Origin: Firmicutes bacterium UBA7523
Lineage (GTDB): Bacteria > Bacillota > Dethiobacteria > Dethiobacterales > Dethiobacteraceae
Direction of reading: 5' to 3'
Length of the DNA: 59,578 nt
Assembly: GCA_002479415.1 (NCBI GenBank)
Contig: DLMZ01000020.1
Span: 329-59,906 of the forward strand
In this document: in pieces, positions 15,788 to 24,163 of the stretch
Position numbering within the stretch: the first letter of the stretch is position 1
How the letters are laid out: each line of letters opens with the position of its first letter
Made by a program: the position numbers and the translations under genes
Notes under the pieces: model-generated
The model's input: only the letters and a program-made list of their open reading frames with translations
Told to the model about the DNA's origin: nothing
Database searches by the model: none

Positions 15788-15805
15788 AATTATGCCATAA
15801 ATGTA

Positions 15806-16297
15806 TTATGCTCCCCGTTTTGCTTCTTCATCCTTGGTATTTCCCATGGAAAGCCAATCTTCCATTTCTAGAGCAGATAACTGGGCCTCCACCAGAGAGC
15901 GAAAACGCATTTTATATATCTGTGCCTGTTTGTACACTTCATCATGCTCTGAAAGTATTCTCCCGGCTTTATAGCGAGCATCTTCCAAAATCCGGGCGGC
16001 ATCTCTTTCAGCTTCACGACGAATTAAATCAGCTTCCTTGCCGGCATTGCGCTTCACATCCTCAGCGGCTTCCTGAGCTACAACTATTGCATTATGAAGA
16101 GTTTCCTCAAGCTTATGGTAATGGTTGAGTTTCTCTTTATATTGCTCAGTTTGCTCTTTCATTTGCATGTTTTCTTTAATTAAATCTTCATAATCTTTAG
16201 CAATTCGATCTAAAAACTCATCTACCTCCAAAGGGGAAAACCCGCGGATGGAACGGGAAAATTCTTTATTTTGAATATCAATAGGCGTAATAGGCAA
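15806..16297 (-). CDS. divIVA: DivIVA-family cell division / polar scaffold protein
   Basis: 163 residues. The N-terminal membrane-binding lipid-curvature domain reads PITPIDIQNKEFSRSIRGF and then SPLEVDEFLDRI, followed by coiled coil from about residue 30 to 140. DivIVA marks negatively curved membrane at septa and poles and, in spore formers, helps chromosome anchoring. The start is TTG at 16297, with AAGGGGGTT seven bases upstream, rather than an ATG 30 bases earlier that would have a non-family extension. It closes the ylm-type cluster before ileS, the order found in B. subtilis. Confidence 0.93.
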   Translation of the reverse strand: MPITPIDIQNKEFSRSIRGFSPLEVDEFLDRIAKDYEDLIKENMQMKEQTEQYKEKLNHYHKLEETLHNAIVVAQEAAEDVKRNAGKEADLIRREAERDAARILEDARYKAGRILSEHDEVYKQAQIYKMRFRSLVEAQLSALEMEDWLSMGNTKDEEAKRGA

Positions 16298-16362
16298 ACT
16301 TGTCAACCCCCTTATACATATCTTCACTCTTTATTCGCCCTTGCCGGTGACAACTCCTGCAC

Positions 16363-17151
16363 TTAAATACGTTTTTTTAGCACAATATGGATACGGCCTT
16401 TTTTGCTCTCGCCCCGCACCTCCGCCACTTCCATTCGGCCGCGGCCAGCCAAAGAAATTATGTCTCCCTGCTTAACAGCAGCACTGGCATTCTTAACCGA
16501 CTGCCAGTTTAGCTTTATCTGTCCCGCCCTAATAGCAGGCGCCAGCTTGCTCCGTGAAAGCCCAAAACCTGCACTAGCCACAGCATCAAGTCGCAAACTG
16601 GCTACGGTGGCTTTTATATCACGGCTACGTGGTTCAGCAGCTGCCACATCTGCCGCATCTAACCCACGAACACTTACGCCATAGCTGCCGACCTGATTTA
16701 AATTGTTCTGCAAATAAGAGGCTATTTCGGGTGAAACAATTATTTGAGCGCACCCTTCACGGGCAATGACAATATCTCCAACCTTTTCCCGTCTTAGGCC
16801 CAAACTTAATATAGCGCCCAAAAAATCACGATGACATAAAGCTTCAGCTTTAGCTCCCGCATCTGCTTGCACAATACTGATAGGCACATCTTGGATTTTA
16901 GCTTGGCTAACTGCGGGAAAGATGAGAATACGTACCCGCTCTGCTTCCTGAAAACCACCCCAGCTAATATATTTAACCTCGCCTAATAAATGAAGAGACT
17001 TCTCCGCCGCACGCTGCTGAATAGGATCTAAAAAATCCGTTACCTGTGGCACTCCGGTTTTAATCGTCTGGACGGCGCGATCAATAGCGGCTGCAGCCGC
17101 CAGCCGTTCGATTTCATGTTCAAAGCGCTGCAATATTTTTTCACGTTCCAT
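16363..17151 (-). CDS. ylmH: YlmH S4-domain RNA-binding protein
   Basis: 262 residues: a large N-terminal region with a ribosome-associated fold and a C-terminal S4 domain (about 185-245) ending in KKGRIHIVLKKRI. In B. subtilis YlmH belongs to the S4 proteins that rescue stalled ribosomal complexes, and the family gene lies between yggT and divIVA as here. Start after GAGGT with a 7-base gap. Confidence 0.93.
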   Translation of the reverse strand: MEREKILQRFEHEIERLAAAAAIDRAVQTIKTGVPQVTDFLDPIQQRAAEKSLHLLGEVKYISWGGFQEAERVRILIFPAVSQAKIQDVPISIVQADAGAKAEALCHRDFLGAILSLGLRREKVGDIVIAREGCAQIIVSPEIASYLQNNLNQVGSYGVSVRGLDAADVAAAEPRSRDIKATVASLRLDAVASAGFGLSRSKLAPAIRAGQIKLNWQSVKNASAAVKQGDIISLAGRGRMEVAEVRGESKKGRIHIVLKKRI

Positions 17152-17175
17152 TAGGTTGACCTCCGTACAGACTTG

Positions 17176-17487
17176 TTAAAAGCCCATAAAAACAATGCGG
17201 AAAAGCAACTTCCGCAGCAAATTAAGCAAAATAAGAGCAATTAAAGGTGATAAATCCAAGTAAGAGCCGCTGCCTATGTGTACCGGCTTTACTGCATTAC
17301 GCACAGGAGCTAATATCGGTTCGGTAGCACTATAAATAAACCGGCTGATTTTTAATAACGTGGGATTAGCATCCCGCCCCAGCGGAATAAATGAAAAGAC
17401 TATCCTGCCCAGCAACAGATAATAAAATATCTGGTAAAGAAGGTCAATTAAACGAAAAAAGGCGATGCTTCCAAAAATAGTAATCAA
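17176..17487 (-). CDS. yggT: YggT-family membrane protein (YlmG)
   Basis: 103 residues with an N-terminal membrane segment (about 8-35), the family block RNAVKPVHIGSGSYLDLSPLIALILLNLLRK in the second half, and a second membrane segment. The family is tied to division and membrane organisation from bacteria to chloroplasts. The start is unclear: TTG at 17487 directly abuts AAGGAG, while downstream ATT codons have better spacing. It begins four bases after the sepF stop codon. Confidence 0.85.
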   Translation of the reverse strand: MITIFGSIAFFRLIDLLYQIFYYLLLGRIVFSFIPLGRDANPTLLKISRFIYSATEPILAPVRNAVKPVHIGSGSYLDLSPLIALILLNLLRKLLFRIVFMGF

Positions 17488-17491
17488 CTCC

Positions 17492-17926
17492 TTAGTCTTC
17501 TATGTTTGAGGCTGCTCCGCCACCAGCTATTTCTCTGCGAATTTCCGCATTCACTTCCACATTTGCGGGAGCGAAAACAAAGATTTGCTGACTTACCTTC
17601 TGCATATTACCGTCCAAGGCGAACGTAGCACCGGAAATAAAGTCTATAATTCGTTTAGCCTCAAGGTTGTCCGTTTCTTCTAAATTAACAAGAACCGGTT
17701 TTTTGCTTTTAATATGTTCCACAATCTGCTGTGCATCCTCAAATTCCCGTGGTTTGAAAATTACCAGACGCATATTTTTGCTGTCTTGTTTTCCGCTATG
17801 TAAATTTAGGACTGTACCTTTACGCGGCTGAGGACGGATATATTCAGTATCATCATAAACTTCTTCTTCCTCCGTTTCTTCAACCAAGCCCAGAAAAGAC
17901 AATGTTTTATCCCAGAATTTTGCCAC
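17492..17926 (-). CDS. sepF: cell division protein SepF
   Basis: 144 residues. The amphipathic membrane-binding N-terminus reads MAKFWDKTLSFLGL, then an acidic linker and the globular beta domain with KPVLVNLEETDNLEAKRIID and FISGATFALDGNMQ. SepF polymerises into rings that bind the FtsZ C-terminal tail and tether it to the membrane. The start is GTG at 17926 after GGGAGGAG; the earlier in-frame codon would add a stretch foreign to the family. It follows yggS. Confidence 0.95.
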   Translation of the reverse strand: MAKFWDKTLSFLGLVEETEEEEVYDDTEYIRPQPRKGTVLNLHSGKQDSKNMRLVIFKPREFEDAQQIVEHIKSKKPVLVNLEETDNLEAKRIIDFISGATFALDGNMQKVSQQIFVFAPANVEVNAEIRREIAGGGAASNIED

Positions 17927-17942
17927 AGTAACTCTCCTCCCT

Positions 17943-18614
17943 TTATACTCTTTCGCCAAAAATTGCGCTACCAATACGTACCAGGTTGGCGCCTTCCTCT
18001 ACAGCAACCGTAAAGTCATGAGACATCCCCATAGACAGTATGTTCATTTTTATCCCGGGGATGCTGAAGCTGCGGAATAGACGATTCATCTCCCTGAAGT
18101 AAGGCCTAACTTTTTCCGCATCTTCCTCGTAAGGCGGTACAGTCATCAATCCTTCTACACAGAGACTCGACAATGTTGAGGTATCACAGAGAAAATCTTG
18201 CAGCTCGGCAGGAGCCATTCCTCCTTTTTGTGCCTCTCCTGCAATATTCACCTGTACCAGCACAGATACCTTCTTTCCCAGATTTTCCGCATGCCCATTC
18301 AAAGCCTCCGCCAATTTCCAGCGATCCAATGAATGGATAAGGTTAAAACGTCCTATCACATCTTTTACCTTATTTGTCTGCAGACGCCCTATAAAATGCC
18401 AATCGGCATCAGGATACATTTCAACTTTGGGCAGCGCCTCCTGCAAACGATTTTCACCAAAAGAAGTCAGACCAAACTGCATGGCTTCACCGATGACAGC
18501 TGCCGGCACTGTTTTGGTCACCGCAATTAATCGAACGTTATCCTGTCCTGATTTCCCTGCCGCCCACAGTAAAGATGCACGAACCGCCTCTATATTTGCT
18601 CTTAATTTATTCAT
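17943..18614 (-). CDS. yggS: YggS-family PLP homeostasis protein
   Basis: 223 residues, fold-type III PLP protein. The PLP lysine is in LIAVTKTVPA (about residue 34), and HFIGRLQTNKVK and the SMGMSHDF phosphate-binding loop are conserved. It buffers free pyridoxal phosphate and has no catalytic activity known. ATGA overlap with the upstream HlyD-like gene implies coupling. Its position ahead of sepF is typical of Bacillota. Confidence 0.94.
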   Translation of the reverse strand: MNKLRANIEAVRASLLWAAGKSGQDNVRLIAVTKTVPAAVIGEAMQFGLTSFGENRLQEALPKVEMYPDADWHFIGRLQTNKVKDVIGRFNLIHSLDRWKLAEALNGHAENLGKKVSVLVQVNIAGEAQKGGMAPAELQDFLCDTSTLSSLCVEGLMTVPPYEEDAEKVRPYFREMNRLFRSFSIPGIKMNILSMGMSHDFTVAVEEGANLVRIGSAIFGERV

Positions 18615-19570
18615 AAACGCTGCCCTTCTCTGAACATATTCGGGTTTGTGATTACTGAAAACCCGATTCGCAATCCACTAACAACAACTTTTCCCTGCCA
18701 TGCATCTAAAACATCCACAGGCCGGTAACGAACAACCGATTTATCCAGAATATACACTCCTGTTTCTCCTTCTTGCTCAATTAGTGCAGAAGCAGGCAGG
18801 ACAGTGCCTCTTGTTCTTTTTGTAACTACATCGGCAGAGGAAAACCTCTCTTTAAAACAATGGTCCACAGCACCATTTATTTCAAAGCTTATCGTCACCT
18901 TATCGTCTTCTTGTTTAACAACGTCAAGCCTGCCTGTTACATCCTGATCAGGAGTAAAAGAAAACCTCATTGTTACGGACGCTCTCTCTGACAACCCGGC
19001 ATATTCATGGGCAGACAGCTCTATCAAGTAATACCAGGTAAAGTTGTCAACCATTTTAAACAGCACAGAACCTCGAGTAACTTCTTCTCCGGTAAGCAAG
19101 CTCCTCTGCTGTAAAGGGAGCTTTCGTGTCAAAGGCACATTTATTTCTGTTAGAGACTGAGGCTGCAAAACTCCTTCCAGACCATCCAACTGCATTATTA
19201 TTAATCCCGGAGCCGGAGTATGCACTGCCTGCCAAGTACTTTCTCCAGTTTTTATCCGTGCCGCCAGGGTCCCAACAGATAGCCGTTCGCCTTCCTCGAC
19301 AACCCACTCCAATTTCCCCGAAGCAGGAGCAGTAACGACCCTCTCCTTGCGCACAATAACGCCTTCCACAGCCAATAGCGTTTCCAGCACGCCGCTTTCA
19401 ACTACAACGGTCCTAACAAACCGGGCACCCAAAGCGTCTAGGCCAAAAGAATAAAGCATAGGCACACAAAAGTATATGGCAACAGCGGCTAAGAGAAAGC
19501 AAACAAGCTTCTTGCCTGTCCTGTTCTGCCGCTTGCCCTGAACAACTGTAAGATTTCTGTTTTTTTTCAT
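18611..19570 (-). CDS. HlyD-like membrane-fusion / adaptor protein
   Basis: 319 residues. One N-terminal membrane anchor (about 20-45), then a barrel-sandwich (lipoyl-like) stretch with VEGVIVRKERVVTAPASGKLEWV near 85-110, and a beta-rich region. It resembles the adaptor subunits of efflux pumps, yet no transporter gene is adjacent. The family occurs at this site in Clostridia beside pgeF and yggS, suggesting an envelope or division role. Two adjacent ATG codons follow AGGAG; the second has the better spacing. Confidence 0.75.
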   Translation of the reverse strand: MKKNRNLTVVQGKRQNRTGKKLVCFLLAAVAIYFCVPMLYSFGLDALGARFVRTVVVESGVLETLLAVEGVIVRKERVVTAPASGKLEWVVEEGERLSVGTLAARIKTGESTWQAVHTPAPGLIIMQLDGLEGVLQPQSLTEINVPLTRKLPLQQRSLLTGEEVTRGSVLFKMVDNFTWYYLIELSAHEYAGLSERASVTMRFSFTPDQDVTGRLDVVKQEDDKVTISFEINGAVDHCFKERFSSADVVTKRTRGTVLPASALIEQEGETGVYILDKSVVRYRPVDVLDAWQGKVVVSGLRIGFSVITNPNMFREGQRL

Positions 19571-19578
19571 CATAGCTC

Positions 19579-20385
19579 CTACTTTAGCAACGAGATTACT
19601 CCTGCCATTCTACCGGTCACCCCTGCTGCAGCGCGATACGAAAAAAACATGTCCGTACGGCAGCAGGTGCAATAACGGCTGCCTGCAATATTTTCTTCAG
19701 CCACTCCTTCAGCTGTTAAGGAAAGCCTATGTATTGCCTGCAAATTTAAAAACATCTCGCCGTCTTTGTTTCGCTTAAGAGCTTGCCGGTATTTTTTCGG
19801 CACACAATCCGCAAACTCAGTCCCCACACGATAACAGCATTGTCCAATAGCCGGGGAAAATGCTGTCCGGATATTTTCACGATGGCAGCCCATATCCACC
19901 ATAACATTTACCATTATCGCTGCCATATCAGCCACAGCACCCCGCCAACCGGCATGAGCCACACCGACACAACTATTAACAGGATCGTAAAAGAAAAGAA
20001 TTGTACAATCTGCCGAGTAAGCCATCAGAACAATTCCCGGCTCTGCAGTAACCATTCCGTCCGTTGACGGCAGTGCGTCAGCAGTATGCAAATGACCGCA
20101 GCCCTTCATTCCTCCGGTGACAACAGCAACCTGTGTACCATGAACTTGTTCACCGGCCACAACAGCTTCTTGCGGATAACCCACAGCTTCGGCAAAATGT
20201 CTTCTGTTTTGCAGCACAGTATCCCGGTCATCTGCAACATGAAGCCCAAGATTAAGAGTATCATAGGGTACGGGGCTTTGCCCGCCCATACGTAATGAAA
20301 ACCCGTGTAAAACTTTCGCCCCTGCAATATTGCCATAGGAAAGAAAGGCAATTCCCCGGCGGCTGACTATTGTTTCCTTATTCAT
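19579..20385 (-). CDS. pgeF: peptidoglycan editing factor PgeF (YlmD/YfiH)
   Basis: 268 residues, multicopper-oxidase-like (laccase-domain) fold. Zinc-binding and active-site residues are in GEQVHGTQV, DCTILFF, VGVAHAGWRGAV and CTCCRTDMFFSYR. In E. coli the protein hydrolyses UDP-MurNAc-L-Ser so that serine does not replace alanine in the peptide stem. The ATG at 20385 has AGGAG five bases upstream. It sits between nrdG and the HlyD-like gene, as part of the division-linked series. Confidence 0.93.
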   Translation of the reverse strand: MNKETIVSRRGIAFLSYGNIAGAKVLHGFSLRMGGQSPVPYDTLNLGLHVADDRDTVLQNRRHFAEAVGYPQEAVVAGEQVHGTQVAVVTGGMKGCGHLHTADALPSTDGMVTAEPGIVLMAYSADCTILFFYDPVNSCVGVAHAGWRGAVADMAAIMVNVMVDMGCHRENIRTAFSPAIGQCCYRVGTEFADCVPKKYRQALKRNKDGEMFLNLQAIHRLSLTAEGVAEENIAGSRYCTCCRTDMFFSYRAAAGVTGRMAGVISLLK

Positions 20386-20396
20386 ATTCACTCCTG

Positions 20397-20912
20397 CTAA
20401 CGATAATGAAACGGGGAAAGGACAACATTATCAGTCATTCTCGTCTGCTTCAGGTCAATAACACGCTGATTGTCCGAGCCACGAAAAGCTAATGACGTGT
20501 CGCGCTTCTCTCTAATATAAGGGCCGTCAATCAAAATATCACCGGCTTCCAGAAGTCTTCTAATTCCAGAATCTCCGGCTGCGGCTTTGGCAAGGAGCCT
20601 CTCATAAGTATACCCTGTATAAATTAAAATTTCCAGTTTGCTTTTAATTAAACAGTCGGCTAAAGCGGCAAAAGCCCCAGCCTGACAGAACGGCTCCCCA
20701 CCTGAAAAAGTAATGCCCCTTACCGAGCTGTCGGTACAAAGCTCCGTTGCCAATCTATCCAAATCATACCATAAGCCGCCTTCGGCATCCTGGGTTTGCG
20801 GATTATGACAACCCGGACAGCAATGAGGACAACCCTGGGCAAAAACAACAGTTCGCAACCCCGGGCCATCCACCACACTATTCTTTTCTACTCCTGCAAG
20901 CTTAACCCTCAT
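20397..20912 (-). CDS. nrdG: anaerobic ribonucleotide reductase activating enzyme NrdG
   Basis: 171 residues, radical SAM. The cluster motif CxxxCxxC is Cys28, Cys32 and Cys35 in GCPHCCPGCHNP. FSGGEPF is the SAM-binding GGE motif. It makes the glycyl radical on NrdD using SAM and a reductant. It follows nrdD by 25 bases, and AGAGGT precedes its ATG. An additional Cys31 lies inside the cluster motif. Confidence 0.95.
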   Translation of the reverse strand: MRVKLAGVEKNSVVDGPGLRTVVFAQGCPHCCPGCHNPQTQDAEGGLWYDLDRLATELCTDSSVRGITFSGGEPFCQAGAFAALADCLIKSKLEILIYTGYTYERLLAKAAAGDSGIRRLLEAGDILIDGPYIREKRDTSLAFRGSDNQRVIDLKQTRMTDNVVLSPFHYR

Positions 20913-20937
20913 TTGTTACCTCTTTAAATAACTATGA

Positions 20938-22962
20938 TTACCTACAGTGCGGTTTACGGTCGCGCAGCTCAGCCTGCTTCGCACTGTTAAATCGCTCCTC
21001 GGTAGAAAGATAACCGGTAATCCGCCGAATTCGGCGCACATCCGTGCCGCCGCAACCGGGGCAAGAGTCGTGAACAATACCGCTAAAGCCACACGAACGG
21101 CATTCGTCAATGGGATAGTTGATGCCACCGTAACCTATATCGGAGGACGCCATATGGCGTACTATATCCTCCACAGCTTCCACGTTCTTTCCGGGAGGAG
21201 AATCAAGCTCCACATAGGATATGTGCCCTGCTGGGCAAAGCTTATGGTATTCTCCTTCTACACTTAACTTATCAAACAATGGCATGCAGTAGTTTACAGG
21301 AATATGAAATGAGTTGGTATAGTATTCTTTATCCGTAATTTTCGGAATGGAGCCGAAAAGATCACGGTCCATTCTGATAAAGCGGCCGGACAGCCCTTCT
21401 GCGGGAGTTGCTACTAAAACAAAGTTCAAATCAAACTCGTCAGAAAATTGTTCCATGCGCTTGCTCATATGGGATACAATTTTTAACCCCAACTCCTGGG
21501 CTTCCCGGTCCTCTCCGTGATGCTTGCCTATTAATGCTTGTATCGTTTCGGCTAAGCCGATAAAACCAACTGCTAAAGTGCCATTTTTAATAGCTTCTTT
21601 AATAGGCTCATCAGCATGCAAATTTTCTGATCCCATATAAAGCTTTTGTCCCATACAAAACGGCAAATCACCGGCACGAAGATTCCCCAGAATTTCAAAG
21701 CGATGCATCAATTGTCTAGCCGACAATCGCAAAACACGATCCAGCTCTACGAAAAAAAGTTTTACATCACGTGTCTGCAAACCTATCCTCGGCAAGTTTA
21801 TAGAAACAGGAGCAATATTCCCTCTCCCGGCAGAAACCTCTTCACCGTGCCTATTGCCGATAGTTCTTGTGCGACATCCCATATAGGCTATTTCATCACC
21901 ATAAGTCTTATTAAAGGAGGCATCCATAAAGCTGAAAGTGGGATTCAGGCGATGAGAAGCAACTTTAACAGCATACTGGAAAAGATCATAATTTGGATCG
22001 CCGGGATTCATGTTAATCCCCTCTTTTACACGAAAAACCAAATTGGGAAAAATGGGGCTTTCACCATTTCCCAATCCTCTCTCAAACGCTCTTAAGATGG
22101 CGCGTGTAACAGAACGTCCCATATCGGAGATATCCGTCCCCACATTCAGAGTAGAAAATGGAACCTGTGCTCCCGCTCTGGAATGCATTGTATTTAGGTT
22201 ATAAACTAACCCTTCCATTGCCTGAACAATTTCCTCTTCGCCGGGTACAGTGGCCATTGTAGCCACAACTTCGGCCATAGACCTGTCAAAATGAGGGAAA
22301 CTCTGGCCGCCAAACATATCATTCTGATTGCTCTGTAAAATAATGGCCGCTTGAGCCACAGCAGATCCTATCCGTTTTGGCGAACGAATAAAACCATACC
22401 CGGTATTAAACCCCTCAGTCAGCAGCCGGGTAAGATCAATCTGTAAACAATTAAGCGTTTTGCCGTAGTAGTCTAAGTCATGAATATGAAAAACTCCGCT
22501 TATATGCGCCTGGGCAAAGTCCTCAGGCAAAAGGTTAGTCAGGTAGTACTGTTTACTGGCAGCACTGGCAATTTGCAGCATTTTAGCCGAAGGGGAATTT
22601 GAAACGTTGGCATTTTCTCGGTTAGTTTCCACTAAAATGTCCCTAACCGTGTCCATTAAATCCGACTTTCCTTCACGTATGCGATTGCGACGGTCACGAT
22701 AAAGTATGTAAGCTTTTGCCGTGCGGGCATGTCCATTTTCAATTAAAACCTTTTCCACAGTATCCTGGACATCCTCAACTGCAGGGATAACTCCGTTGTA
22801 GCCCTGACTGCTCAATTGAGCAATTACCTGGGCTGTCAAATTCTCCGCAATCTTTTTATTTTCCCCTCCCACTGCCTTAGCAGCCTTTAAGATTGCCTCC
22901 GTAATCTTCTCTGCATCAAACGGCACAACACGGCCGTCACGCTTTTTAATCTCTATATACAT
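20938..22962 (-). CDS. nrdD: anaerobic ribonucleoside-triphosphate reductase NrdD
   Basis: 674 residues. The N-terminal ATP-cone (about 1-95, KKRDGRVVPFDAEKI) gives allosteric control. The glycyl-radical barrel follows. The tail has a zinc site CRSC...CPGC and the radical loop RITGYLS, which places the radical at Gly650. The enzyme makes dNTPs without oxygen, matching an anaerobe. The tail reads RFNSAKQAEL where homologues often have a Gly before the Lys; this is not the radical residue. It lies between nrdR and nrdG and is probably in the nrdR transcript. Confidence 0.97.
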   Translation of the reverse strand: MYIEIKKRDGRVVPFDAEKITEAILKAAKAVGGENKKIAENLTAQVIAQLSSQGYNGVIPAVEDVQDTVEKVLIENGHARTAKAYILYRDRRNRIREGKSDLMDTVRDILVETNRENANVSNSPSAKMLQIASAASKQYYLTNLLPEDFAQAHISGVFHIHDLDYYGKTLNCLQIDLTRLLTEGFNTGYGFIRSPKRIGSAVAQAAIILQSNQNDMFGGQSFPHFDRSMAEVVATMATVPGEEEIVQAMEGLVYNLNTMHSRAGAQVPFSTLNVGTDISDMGRSVTRAILRAFERGLGNGESPIFPNLVFRVKEGINMNPGDPNYDLFQYAVKVASHRLNPTFSFMDASFNKTYGDEIAYMGCRTRTIGNRHGEEVSAGRGNIAPVSINLPRIGLQTRDVKLFFVELDRVLRLSARQLMHRFEILGNLRAGDLPFCMGQKLYMGSENLHADEPIKEAIKNGTLAVGFIGLAETIQALIGKHHGEDREAQELGLKIVSHMSKRMEQFSDEFDLNFVLVATPAEGLSGRFIRMDRDLFGSIPKITDKEYYTNSFHIPVNYCMPLFDKLSVEGEYHKLCPAGHISYVELDSPPGKNVEAVEDIVRHMASSDIGYGGINYPIDECRSCGFSGIVHDSCPGCGGTDVRRIRRITGYLSTEERFNSAKQAELRDRKPHCR

Positions 22963-22991
22963 GTTCTTTTCCTCCCGCTATAGATAACCGG

Positions 22992-23450
22992 TCACCGCTC
23001 ATTCTCAGGCATCTCGGCCAGTGCTTTTTTAAAATCGTCAATATCTCTGAACTGATGGTAAACAGACGCAAATCGGACATAAGCCACCTCATCTATATCT
23101 CTAAGCTTAGCTAAAACCCTACGCCCAATTTCATCAGATGCCACTTCATGGTAGAAATTATTACGCAATTCTCGTTCCAGGTTGTCCACCAGCGACTCAA
23201 AAGTGCTTAGAGAAATTTTGCGTTTTCCCCCTGCATATATGAGCCCGTTCAAAATTTTCCTGCGCTCAAACAGTTGCCTGCTTCCGTCACGCTTAACAAC
23301 TATTAAGGGAGACTCCTCTAATTTTTCGTAAGTTGTAAAACGCTTCTCACATTCTATACACTCCCTGCGCCTGCGAATTGCACCACCTTCATCGGTAGAG
23401 CGTGAATCAATAACTCTGCTTTCACCACAACCGCAGTATGGACACTTCAA
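22992..23450 (-). CDS. nrdR: transcriptional repressor NrdR
   Basis: 152 residues: a zinc ribbon (MKCPYC...CIEC, about 1-35) and an ATP-cone (about 48-138). It senses ATP/dATP and represses ribonucleotide reductase genes by binding paired NrdR boxes. The start is TTG at 23450, nine bases after GGAGG; the upstream in-frame ATG lies within the promoter region. Two NrdR boxes overlap its own promoter, so autoregulation of nrdR-nrdD-nrdG is likely. Confidence 0.95.
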   Translation of the reverse strand: MKCPYCGCGESRVIDSRSTDEGGAIRRRRECIECEKRFTTYEKLEESPLIVVKRDGSRQLFERRKILNGLIYAGGKRKISLSTFESLVDNLERELRNNFYHEVASDEIGRRVLAKLRDIDEVAYVRFASVYHQFRDIDDFKKALAEMPENER

Positions 23451-23470
23451 CGTTATGTGCCTCCTTTCAA

Positions 23471-23524
23471 ACACCCTATATCTAGTATTGTTATAATTAT
23501 ACACCACCAGATATTGTGCGTCAA
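23471..23524 (-). promoter_or_regulatory. nrdR promoter with two NrdR boxes
   Basis: Minus strand TTGACG (23524-23519), exactly 17 bases, TATAAT (23501-23496). NrdR box 1, GCACAATATCTGGTGG (23519-23504), fills the spacer. Box 2, ACTAGATATAGGGTGT (23486-23471), lies just past the -10. Their ATAT centres are 33 bases apart, about three helical turns. Bound NrdR would block RNA polymerase. Confidence 0.8.
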
Positions 23525-23543
23525 AAGAAAATTAATCTATATT

Positions 23544-23798
23544 TTAACGATTTCTATATACTGGCCCAGGCAAATCTACAAGAATTGTATCAATCCCAAT
23601 CTTAACAATATTTTCCCAAGGGATAACAAAATCACGGCTCCCCCCAAGCATACTAAAAAACCTGGAGCTCCCCGGCACAATCAAAGCAGTTATAATTCCC
23701 TTTTCCAAATCTAGATCCAAATCACAGATTACTCCCAACCTTTTCCCGTCCACAACATTAACCACGTCTCTATTACGCAAGTCAGAGACTTTTATCAT
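23544..23798 (-). CDS. YlmC/YmxH-family sporulation protein (PRC-barrel)
   Basis: 84 residues forming one PRC-barrel: VSDLRNRDVVNVVDGKRLG, DLDLDLEKGIITALIVPG, then FVIPWENIVKIGIDTILVDL. The family is confined to spore formers and usually lies near sigG, as here; its molecular role is unknown. Start after AGAGGTG. The 160 bases upstream show no clear promoter. Confidence 0.88.
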   Translation of the reverse strand: MIKVSDLRNRDVVNVVDGKRLGVICDLDLDLEKGIITALIVPGSSRFFSMLGGSRDFVIPWENIVKIGIDTILVDLPGPVYRNR

Positions 23799-23955
23799 AG
23801 CACACCTCTTTTAATCTTTTCTACAGTATATGAGAAAAACCTGGATGATTGACAGTTGATATTTATTAAAAGAGCATAAAGCAAACAACCCTCATTCTCG
23901 AAGTATATTGAATACACACGAGGCATAAGGGCTGTGAAACAAAATAATATGCGTT

Positions 23956-24150
23956 TTATGGCAACATATCGGTAACAGGAGCAACCCTTGTGTACCATAA
24001 ATTGCCGTCGACTTCGCGTACTTCAGCTGCTCTAATAAGATTTGACTGATTAAAAGCTTTTACTGTCTCGTTGGGTGGAGAAAGAAATACCGTCAATAGT
24101 ACCGCAACGATAAGCAGTCCAGCACCCTTCCATACTTTTTTGTTGTGCAT
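23956..24150 (-). CDS. small exported/membrane-anchored protein next to sigG, 64 aa
   Basis: The start at 24150 (MHNKKVWKGAG) has GGAGGTGGAG just upstream, inside the end of sigG. A basic N-terminus and one hydrophobic segment (about 8-24, GLLIVAVLLTVFLS) form a signal anchor, followed by about 40 exported residues (NQSNLIRAAEVREVDGNLWY). I do not recognise it. Its position makes it part of the sigG transcript, so a forespore envelope role is possible. Confidence 0.65.
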   Translation of the reverse strand: MHNKKVWKGAGLLIVAVLLTVFLSPPNETVKAFNQSNLIRAAEVREVDGNLWYTRVAPVTDMLP

Positions 24151-24163
24151 CTTCTCCACCTCC

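Noticed and set aside
15718..15805. T-box leader of ileS
   Set aside because: Only 88 bases lie between divIVA and ileS, mostly a terminator hairpin; no T-box antiterminator sequence.
20938..22962. NrdD lacking its radical glycine
   Set aside because: The Ala in NSAKQAEL is not the radical site; the radical Gly is Gly650 in RITGYLS and is present.
23795..23998. Leftward 67-codon frame before ymxH
   Set aside because: It lacks a ribosome site, overlaps the end of the sigG-linked small gene and looks like no protein family.
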